35,878 nucleotides of DNA, from the NCBI GenBank assembly GCA_021773175.1, contig JAJFKO010000066.1:1-35878 (forward strand), given 5' to 3'. Shown here one piece after another: positions 18,501 through 25,068 of this stretch. The notes under the pieces were generated by a model, which saw only the letters and a program-made list of their open reading frames with translations, did not search any database and had not been told where the DNA came from. Position numbers and translations under genes: made by a program. Positions within the stretch are counted from its first letter, which is position 1. Each line of letters starts with the position of its first letter. The DNA is from Gammaproteobacteria bacterium (lineage in GTDB: Bacteria > Pseudomonadota > Gammaproteobacteria > JAJFKO01).

Positions 18501-18966
18501 TAATATAGATCTTATTTACAATTCAAATTTAATCTGGATTTATTAGATAACCATTTTTCTTTTCTCACTCACAACGATAGCTAGCTATGACTTTTTGTCA
18601 ATATCGATTAGTTTCAATCCAGAAGATGAGTTTGGGTTGGAGTTATATATTAAGAACAGATGGTTTTCAGCAGTTGTTTCTTCAACACGCTCTCTAAAGC
18701 TATCGAATCGCATATATTGAGGGAACAATCAGCCATTTTTTGCAATAAATTAATAATTTGCATGATTTAATGTAATTTTGGCCACCCCTCATATTAGGGC
18801 TTTGCTGGAGTAAGTTTATGGCTAATGGCTAAGTGTGTGCGTAGAGGCCTTTAAAGTCAAAAAGTAAGTGGCTATTCACACCTTGAACCGAAATTACTAT
18901 TCGCCCAAAGTAATTTGTACTATTGTATAGTAGGTTCAACACATACTGTTTAGAGGAATAAATAAT
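18501..18966. other. Intergenic region with one marginal minus-strand ORF
   Basis: About 465 bases. A 42-codon minus-strand ORF at 18585-18713 reads MRFDSFRERVEETTAEN and continues in plausible protein-like sequence, but it lacks a ribosome site and may be a gene fragment. An exact 6-3-6 inverted repeat precedes the next gene (separate entry). Nothing else recognised. Confidence 0.35.
18918..18932. promoter_or_regulatory. Perfect 6-3-6 inverted repeat upstream of the gene at 18967
   Basis: TACTAT-TGT-ATAGTA, 34 bases before the start codon. The position would suit an operator overlapping a promoter, but no regulator in the window can be linked to it and a chance palindrome in AT-rich DNA is possible. 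Confidence 0.3.
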
Positions 18967-19266
18967 ATGGCTGCAATTAAATTGATATTAGAATCTGTTC
19001 ATTATTATTCGAATGTTGATGAAGAGATGTTTTTCAGTTGGTTAAATAAGATCGTGGCTATATCAAAAATCTATGGAGTTGGAACAGCTTTGTATTTAGA
19101 TGCTGATAGCTCAAAGCTTGATGAGGAAAATTTAAGAGAATTAATTGCAATTTTTTTTCGTTATCAGATTGATATGACGCAGCTAGTTCAGTTAATGAAT
19201 GACGACAATAAATCATGGTTTTATAATAATAAAGAAGCTTATTGGCATAATCGGGTATTTGGATAA
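18967..19266 (+). CDS. Small hypothetical protein (99 residues)
   Basis: A compact soluble protein, with GAGGAAT about 8 bases before the ATG. No membrane segment or signal. It contains EEMFFSWLNKIVAISKIYGV, a short strand-like GTALYLDAD, and an aromatic C-terminus (SWFYNNKEAYWHNRVFG). The overall look is that of a small single-domain orphan or immunity-like protein, but I do not recognise the family and there is no toxin gene beside it. Confidence 0.7.
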   Translation: MAAIKLILESVHYYSNVDEEMFFSWLNKIVAISKIYGVGTALYLDADSSKLDEENLRELIAIFFRYQIDMTQLVQLMNDDNKSWFYNNKEAYWHNRVFG

Positions 19267-19416
19267 TGAGTTAGCTAATATGAGCTTTAGCTTGAATCGC
19301 TTCTGTTAGTCAAGAATTTAAGCTTATATTGACATAATGCATATGTTGTATGGTGTAATCCTGAATCAAAACGGACATTAAGTTTACCTGAACAGGAATA
19401 TTGAATGAGGAATGAA

Positions 19417-20178
19417 ATGGCTAGACTAAACAATAAAAACTGTATTATCACTGGCGCTAGTAGAGGTATAGGCAAAGCGATTGCTTTAGCGTTCGCTTCT
19501 GAAGGTGCAAATACGATAATTGCATATAAAAATTGTGAAAAAGAGGCATTGGATGTTGTAAACAGCATTAAACGACTAGGTTTAAAATCAAAAGCAGTAA
19601 GAGCAGATTTATCATGCATTAATGATATTAAGAATCTAGTTGATATGTCTGAGCAGTTTTTAGGCGGCATTCATGTTCTAGTAAACAATGCGGGTCTCGG
19701 AACAAGAGCTCCGTTTACAGAAGTTACTGAGGAACAGTTTACTCAGGCCATTGATGTAAATCTGAAAGGTCCGTTCTTTTTAACGCAGGCAGTAGCTCAA
19801 CATATGATAAATCGTAAAAGTGGAGGAAGTATCATAAATATTTCTTCTATTAGTTCATTTAAAGCTGGCCTAAATATATCTGCATACGAGTGTGCAAAAG
19901 CAGGCGCTTCAATGTTGACAAGAAGTGCTGCTCTAGCTCTAGCACCTCATGCTATCCGTGTAAATACAATATCTCCAGGTCTAACAGCTACCGATATGAC
20001 TCAACCTGTGAATGACCCCTACGCCAGACCCTTAAGTGAAAGAGTTAAACCGATTCCTCTGGGCAGGGTTGGACAACCTAAAGATCATGCAGGTGCTGCC
20101 GTTTTCTTAGCTACTGATGAATCATCTTGGGTTACAGGTGCTGATATTATTGTGGATGGTGGTGAGTCTGTTAAATAA
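19417..20178 (+). CDS. Short-chain dehydrogenase/reductase (FabG-like)
   Basis: 253 residues from the ATG at 19417, preceded by TGAGG six bases upstream; an ATG at 19405 with AGGAA upstream is an alternative that would add MRNE. TGASRGIG at residues 12-19 binds NAD(P)H, NNAG at 90-93 stabilises the fold, and the catalytic Ser (143/144), Tyr157 and Lys161 (YECAK) are all present. The C-terminal GADIIVDGG block is typical of classical SDRs. It catalyses an NAD(P)-dependent oxidoreduction of a carbonyl or alcohol. It is not next to other fatty-acid genes, so a true FabG role is not supported; the substrate is unknown. Confidence 0.92.
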   Translation: MARLNNKNCIITGASRGIGKAIALAFASEGANTIIAYKNCEKEALDVVNSIKRLGLKSKAVRADLSCINDIKNLVDMSEQFLGGIHVLVNNAGLGTRAPFTEVTEEQFTQAIDVNLKGPFFLTQAVAQHMINRKSGGSIINISSISSFKAGLNISAYECAKAGASMLTRSAALALAPHAIRVNTISPGLTATDMTQPVNDPYARPLSERVKPIPLGRVGQPKDHAGAAVFLATDESSWVTGADIIVDGGESVK

Positions 20179-20347
20179 AATAAGGAATTCGAGATTTTAC
20201 AAAAGATGGTAGAGGTGCGCGAGATAAGACGTATCGGTGAACGCTCTAGGACCATTGCCCAACTTAGCAACAAGTCGCACTTGATAATTGAATTTACCAG
20301 TGCCTTCTTTTTGAGACAGGACCGACGACTTTTACAAAGGAGCAAAG

Positions 20348-20733
20348 ATGACTCAGTATTATGCTAAATCACTACAATATATTGAACTTGCTCAAGAATT
20401 TTCGCAAGTTCTTCTGCGTAAGAATATAAATCTGTTTAACTTTGTTCGTGTCTATAATGATGGGGGATGTGTTCATTTAAGCAATAGCACTAATTTTATT
20501 AAATCTTATTATGGTGAACAGTACTACCTTGACAGACTTGCAAAAATTTATCAGCTAAAGAGTATTCATTTTGGGATGGTTTTGAAAACGCTGAGCTTTA
20601 CGCTAAGGTACAGCAACATACAAATGCTGCTCATGGTTTTGTAATTATGCGTTCAAATCATGAGTATAATGATTGCTTTGATTTTGCAATAGAACCAGAT
20701 AATAAAGCAATTTATAATTGCTTTTGTTTGTGA
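20348..20733 (+). pseudogene. N-terminal sensor fragment of a LuxR-like regulator, frameshifted
   Basis: Translation starts well (AAAGGAG ribosome site) and runs through YNDGGCVHLSNSTNF, then leaves frame at a T/G run near 20571-20577. In the shifted frame it continues WDGFENAELYAKVQQHTNAA to a stop at 20731. Together the two frames make one continuous sensor-like domain, but no helix-turn-helix follows. The sequence style matches, from memory, LuxR-type proteins common in Legionella-like genomes. The product is probably non-functional. Confidence 0.7.
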
Positions 20734-20800
20734 GAAAATATGCAAACAGTTGCTAGGTATTAATTCCTGTCCATCATGCAGCTAATAGGGAAAGATTCAA

Positions 20801-21190
20801 ATGAAATCCAAACAGAAAATTGATAGGCTACAACGATTTTTTATCTATTGGCCAACTTCTTTTTTTATATTATTCGCTTTAGTGGGTATTTTCCCTATAT
20901 TCGATCTTGTAATATTTTTAATCCAGCCTATCATTATGCTGCTTGTTTTAGTGGTTACTGTGCTTAGTTTCTATGCGGTTTTCTTAGGAATTAAGCATAG
21001 CTGTCGTGCACTCATAATACTCCCTACATTATTTCTACTATTTATGTTTTTCTATTTGCTGCCTTCTCCTGAGGTTCATAAAGCCATGTGGCTATTTGTG
21101 ACTGTGCGCATAGGGCTAATCTCAACAGCTGTTTCTTACTGCTGCGTTGCGCTTTGGTATTGGCTTAAGAGTAGGAAACAAAATCGCTGA
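20801..21190 (+). CDS. Small integral membrane protein of unknown function
   Basis: 129 residues with a basic N-terminus (KSKQKIDRLQRF) and three or four hydrophobic segments: about residues 16-34, 36-62, 70-86 and 95-120. It ends in a basic tail (KSRKQNR). A GGGAAAG ribosome-binding site lies about 9 bases before the ATG. No motif identifies a transporter family. It lies between a broken regulator and an IS6-type end, so its original context may be lost. Confidence 0.65.
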   Translation: MKSKQKIDRLQRFFIYWPTSFFILFALVGIFPIFDLVIFLIQPIIMLLVLVVTVLSFYAVFLGIKHSCRALIILPTLFLLFMFFYLLPSPEVHKAMWLFVTVRIGLISTAVSYCCVALWYWLKSRKQNR

Positions 21191-21219
21191 CGGATGAATG
21201 GCTTGTGTATTGTTGTTTA

Positions 21220-21291
21220 GGTTCTGTCAAAACTGAGTCACAAATTTACCTTAGAACGTTCTGATGTGAATTCAAATTTCAAATGCAACTT
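21220..21291 (+). repeat. Solo IS6-type end followed by degenerate IS30 left end
   Basis: GGTTCTGTCAAAACTGAG at about 21220 matches both termini of the IS6-type element at 29564-30522, but no matching transposase follows here. At 21266-21291 the sequence TGAATTCAAATTTC then AAATGCAAC is a degraded reverse match to the IS30-like end seen at 18393 and is probably the left end of the transposon that follows. The palindrome AGAACGTTCT (21253-21262) lies between them. Confidence 0.55.
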
Positions 21292-22341
21292 TTGTTAAAT
21301 ATTTGAACTTATGATGTAAGCTATACACCTGTTCGATAATAATGAAAGGACTATTCTATGGCTCACTTGCATTTGAATTATTTGAAACGATGTCAAATTT
21401 TGGCGCTTTGGAAGGCAGGGTATAATCAAACCCAAATAGCGAAAGAAGTGGGTGTACATAAATCCACAATTTGTCGTGAGTTTAAACGTAACATAACATT
21501 TGTGAGGACAGCTTTAGGCTATTGGACTTATAAGCCTGATTATGCACAGTCCTATGCTGAGGCACGGCGCAAACAAACACGGTATTTTTATAAATTCACA
21601 AAGGCAGTTGCTGAGTTTGTTAAAGAAAGAATACTGGAAGATTGGAGCCCCGAACAAATTAGTGGGTATGCAAAGCGCTTGAATTTATTTTCAATTAGTC
21701 ATGAACGCATTTATCATTTTGCATTAGAAGATAAACGTAATGGTGGTGAGCTTTATAAGCATCTCCGACATCAGCGAAAGCGTTATCGCAAGCGGTACGG
21801 TAGTCCAAAACGTATGGGGCCAATCAAAAATAAAAAAGTAATTGATGAACGTCCGAACATTGTCGATACTAAATCTCGAATTGGTGACTGGGAAGTTGAT
21901 ACCATCATTGGAAAAAACCATAAGCAGGCGGTGCTAACCCTCGTTGAACGAGCAACTAAATTTACGCTACTCAAAAAACTTGATAGCAAGAATAGTCAAA
22001 GTGTGCTCATCGCACTGACGGAGGCACTTGCAAACTACAAAGAGAAAGCGCATACAATCACATCAGATAATGGCAGCGAGTTTGCGCGGCATGAAAAGAT
22101 AAGTGAAATACTGGATGCTGATTTTTATTTTGCGCATCCATATTCATCATGGGAAAGAGGGTTAAATGAAAATACTAATGGCTTAGTTCGGCAGTATCTT
22201 AAAAAAGGCTCATCGTTTTCACATGTTACTGAGAATGAACTGATTCGATTAGCAAGTAAATTGAATAATAAACCACGAAAAACGCTAAGTTTTTTAACGC
22301 CACAGCAAGTATTCAACAAAGATATCTCAGTTTCAGGTTAA
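21266..22341 (+). mobile_element. IS30-type insertion sequence, right end not identified
   Basis: Probable left end at 21266, transposase 21358-22341. No right inverted repeat is visible after the transposase stop, where the sequence passes directly into the convergent gene at 22338-23293. The right end may therefore be lost or too diverged to see. Confidence 0.6.
21358..22341 (+). CDS. IS30-family transposase
   Basis: 327 residues, full length for the family. An N-terminal helix-turn-helix (YNQTQIAKEVGVHKSTICRE, residues about 20-42) binds the transposon ends. The DDE catalytic core shows the first Asp in GDWEVDTIIGK, the second in ITSDNGSEF and the Glu in WERGLNENTNG. It ends QQVFNKDISVSG. 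Its stop overlaps the convergent gene's stop by four bases. Other IS30 pieces in the window (16759, 28436, 34250) resemble it closely enough to recognise but belong to different copies. Confidence 0.95.
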   Translation: MAHLHLNYLKRCQILALWKAGYNQTQIAKEVGVHKSTICREFKRNITFVRTALGYWTYKPDYAQSYAEARRKQTRYFYKFTKAVAEFVKERILEDWSPEQISGYAKRLNLFSISHERIYHFALEDKRNGGELYKHLRHQRKRYRKRYGSPKRMGPIKNKKVIDERPNIVDTKSRIGDWEVDTIIGKNHKQAVLTLVERATKFTLLKKLDSKNSQSVLIALTEALANYKEKAHTITSDNGSEFARHEKISEILDADFYFAHPYSSWERGLNENTNGLVRQYLKKGSSFSHVTENELIRLASKLNNKPRKTLSFLTPQQVFNKDISVSG

Positions 22342-23293
22342 TTAACGGGAGTTCTCCTCCTTAAAGGCATACCTGAATTATAATTTGTCTCGCCACTAGC
22401 TTGCTGGCTTAATGGTCTGTTGGGTTTAAATAAACCAACATAGTTTTTTGCTGCTTGCTTTTGATCTTCTGATTGTAAGGCATTAGCTATGTAACTTCTT
22501 CCATATGTGAGGTGACCTTTGCGTAAAAACAGAGATTTCTCTGTATTGCTATCAATATTAGTTGGTTGCTGTCGTGCTATTGCTTTTCCGTATTTGGCAT
22601 GAAGCTTTTCTGATACATAAATAAACTTTCCGACATGCTCTGTATTAATAGCCTCTTCAGCTTGTCTTACGAGATTTTTTACCCCTTTATTACTTTCAAT
22701 ATTAGGGCGACCACGCAGCAAGGTGTGAATGCCTCGTAGGGGCATTTTTATCAAAAGCAAAGGGCTCGTTAAGATTTGTGCTATACCTCTGACACATCGA
22801 GCTGCGCCATCAATTTCCCAGCTGATTAAACGTCTGGTATTCATGACCATATTCTCATGAAAATTACTAAGTGCATCCTGATATTCTCTGGCTGTTTGCG
22901 CATGAGCATAAACATAATGTATATTACTTATCGCATAGCGAAAGGTGTTAACTATAAAAACAATTGGAGTTACCACCATTGACGCGAAACCTAAGGCAGT
23001 ATGGCCAAGACCTCTAACAAACTGTAGCGCATCATCACGAACTTGCCGTTTCGTTTTATACCGCTTAAAAGTATCTACAGCGTCTTTGCCCATGTCCCTG
23101 ATGTGTTGAAAACCGTAGAATAACTTTTGTGTTGTTGAGATTTTTGGAAAATAATCGCTATTTCTTGAGTATGGGAGGTTATTATATTCTCTATGCATAA
23201 AACCAACCAAGAGCCTAGTACCTGGCACGCCTTTACTAGCCAAATAGCCAAATAGCCCAATACGCCGGGACGCCCTTCATTAATCTTACCCAT
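22338..23293 (-). pseudogene. Orphan protein gene split by an 8-bp tandem duplication near its start
   Basis: A strong ribosome site (AGGAG) precedes an ATG at 23293 that opens MGKINEGRPGVLGYLA and then leaves frame. The long frame (22338-23243) could start only at a TTG and reads ASKGVPGTRLLVGFMHREYN onward for 300 residues. The break coincides with two copies of AAATAGCC (plus strand 23242-23257); removing one copy joins GYLA to SKGVPG in frame, giving a protein of about 315 residues. The body has one hydrophobic segment (about residues 80-105, HTALGFASMVVTPIVFIVN) and a basic C-terminus. Family not recognised. It could be a dead gene or a slip-controlled one; the long frame is otherwise intact. 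Confidence 0.75.
23242..23257. repeat. 8-bp tandem duplication, AAATAGCC x2
   Basis: Two exact adjacent copies in the coding region of the minus-strand gene, followed by a partial third (AATAGCC overlaps are absent but TAGCC recurs upstream). The unit length is not a multiple of three, so copy number sets the reading frame. Confidence 0.8.
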
Positions 23294-23416
23294 GTGTTAC
23301 TCCTAATACGTTAACAAGAGGAGCGTATTGTAACAAAAAATCCATTGATTGTATAGTTTTCAACCAAATAAGGGCTTTTTGCAAAATTAAGTGAAGATAA
23401 TTATAGTAATATAAGG

Positions 23417-23510
23417 TGTTGCATTAGTCAGTTGAATCCACCCCGAAAGCTTGCTAGGAAGGTTCCAGTAATATAGATTAAATGAACCTATAGTAAGGTG
23501 TTCAGAGCGT
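23417..23510 (+). repeat. IS30-end-like sequence plus dispersed repeat copy 4
   Basis: 23417-23440 is identical to 18393-18416. After a spacer of about 20 bases, 23461-23510 repeats GGTTCCAGTAATATAGATT through TTCAGAGCG, where similarity ends. The shared part of the unit is therefore the IS30-like end plus the first 50 bases of the repeat. Confidence 0.78.
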
Positions 23511-23619
23511 TAGATTTGTATCTTAAAGCTAGAAGTAATTTATGTAAAACGCTAATACACTAGACTTCTCATAGTTAGTTAATATGTCAGATGAGCCATG
23601 CAACTAACTCAATACCATG

Positions 23620-23985
23620 CTAATAAAACCATGCAATCGCACTTGGATCACCAAAGCCGTTGTAGTTCCAGAATGTGTGTATTGAATATATTGGCGTTGG
23701 CTTGCCAAAAGAGCCTATTGTGGCTTTCAGTTTAGCCATACATGTTTTTAGAGAATTGCACTCTCCCGGCTTAAACGATGCAGCAGTCCTCCACCCATCC
23801 ACATGCCCAATAATACTTGGACATCCTTGATTTTTAAGATTTTGAATTACAGTGTCAGAGTAATAGCCGGCGAGCAAAGATGCTTTAAACTGAGCGAGTG
23901 ATGGCGCCGCAGAGTGCGCAGAAGCAAATGTTGTACTCCCGATAACCATAGCAACACAGAATAGTGTACACCTTATCATTTTCAT
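23620..23985 (-). CDS. Small secreted protein of unknown function
   Basis: 121 residues with a clear Sec signal peptide (MKMIRCTLFCVAMVIGSTTF, cleavage probably after ASA at residue 23). The mature part of about 98 residues has three cysteines (GCPS, GECNS, KTCMA) and is rich in Gly, Ser and aromatic residues, ending SAIAWFY. AGGA lies about 10 bases upstream of the ATG. It is probably periplasmic or extracellular. No family recognised; a role at the host interface would be conjecture. Confidence 0.78.
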   Translation of the reverse strand: MKMIRCTLFCVAMVIGSTTFASAHSAAPSLAQFKASLLAGYYSDTVIQNLKNQGCPSIIGHVDGWRTAASFKPGECNSLKTCMAKLKATIGSFGKPTPIYSIHTFWNYNGFGDPSAIAWFY

Positions 23986-24003
23986 TCAAGACATCCTAAT
24001 ATA

Positions 24004-24162
24004 TCACGTCGTCATCAAATTGAACCAGTAAATTTAGCCATTGAAACAGCGGGATTAATTCGCTTGGTGTTCCATCGTCCTTATCGACAAATAGTTGGCT
24101 TCATAAAGTCCTGGATTTCTAAGTACATCTTTGCTTTACATCGTGGCTTATTCGGTTTGTAA
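24004..24162 (+). pseudogene. IS5-family transposase scar
   Basis: The frame reads SRRHQIEPVN, then AIETAGLIRLVFHRPYRQIV and GFIKSW. The second part resembles the conserved IS5-type block AIETALT.RLVFHLPLRQTEGF as I remember it, and the first resembles the RRHHIKPAK start of the transposase at 35827, so the two parts are probably joined by an internal deletion. No intact ends visible. Confidence 0.45.
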
Positions 24163-24373
24163 GGATGGCGAGTGGCCGTTTTATAATGCGTCATACGACA
24201 GACTCTTATTTATTAGTAGAATAAAGTGTTTAGTATACAACACTCGAGACTGCCGCACTTCTAATTAAAATTCACGCTGTTGAAAATACTTTTATTCCGC
24301 TCGCAAAACTGGACTCTTTTGATACACGCATGTATTATTTACTGATTGTAACTATAGAACAAAGGTACTGATT

Positions 24374-24541
24374 ATGACTCTGAAAATGCAATCAGATATC
24401 GACATGACAATCACTCAGGAAGAAAAAGCTTCGCCTAAAAAACTACAACCAGCACCTAGTCAAATTACTTCACCAGAGAGCTTGAGATGGCTGTTAATAG
24501 ACATTTTAAAGAAGAGCACAAGAAACTTAAGCAACAAGTAA
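24374..24541 (+). CDS. Small hypothetical ORF (55 residues)
   Basis: Starts MTLKMQSDIDMTITQEEK after an AAAGGT ribosome-site-like sequence. A polar, Pro/Gln-rich N-terminal half is followed by a basic end. It overlaps the next ORF by 55 bases in another frame, so the pair may be coupled or may be one gene split by a frameshift. Function unknown. Confidence 0.35.
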   Translation: MTLKMQSDIDMTITQEEKASPKKLQPAPSQITSPESLRWLLIDILKKSTRNLSNK

Positions 24542-24723
24542 CCTGCTGGGCTAATGTAAGAAGAATGCTTGAGCAGGGGACACCCAGAGATACGTTATGC
24601 CGTTTTTTAAAATCAGATCAGCAAGCAATCCTAAACACCTGGTATGACATAGAACAAGCTATGGAAACTTTGCCTGAATTACTTGATAAAGTAACATGCT
24701 CAAACACTCCATACTTTCAATAA
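24487..24723 (+). CDS. Small helical hypothetical protein (78 residues)
   Basis: A charged helical protein: NRHFKEEHKKLKQQVTCWAN, then VRRMLEQGTPRDTLCRFL and QAILNTWYDIEQAMETLPEL. No signal or membrane segment. The upstream GAGAG and the overlap with 24374-24541 suggest translational coupling. Together the two ORFs could form one protein of about 115 residues if a frameshift is assumed. Family not recognised. Confidence 0.45.
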   Translation: MAVNRHFKEEHKKLKQQVTCWANVRRMLEQGTPRDTLCRFLKSDQQAILNTWYDIEQAMETLPELLDKVTCSNTPYFQ

Positions 24724-25068
24724 AGGATAATAGGAGGATTTTTCGTGTTGCCTCACTAAGCGATACAAACCTGATAAATTTTTTGTTCCAATCAGTTTTC
24801 TCATATTTGATTCCACATGTCCTTATTTTCTAAACCCTCAGACACAACCTAATATACAATGCCGGCTTATTTTTTGTTTACAGAATGGTACAGCCAATTT
24901 AAAAGTAATCGTGGAAATATCAATATTCAAGAAATGATGAAATTGTTAAAAAATAAAGTAAAATATAGAGTTATAGCAGCCTGGCATTTTAGATTCGGCA
25001 ATTCCATAAAGCTTATTTCAAATTCAACTATACTGATATTAATAGTAATTCTTAAATGAGCTATTTAG
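24724..25068. other. Intergenic region, no gene recognised
   Basis: About 345 AT-rich bases. An AGGAGG at 24732 is followed only by a five-codon frame. An open frame at 24859-25059 has no ribosome site and an unconvincing translation, so it is not called. Confidence 0.4.

Noticed and set aside
24859-25059. 66-codon ORF upstream of the 1013-residue protein
   Set aside because: No ribosome site, AT-driven composition and no protein-like features.
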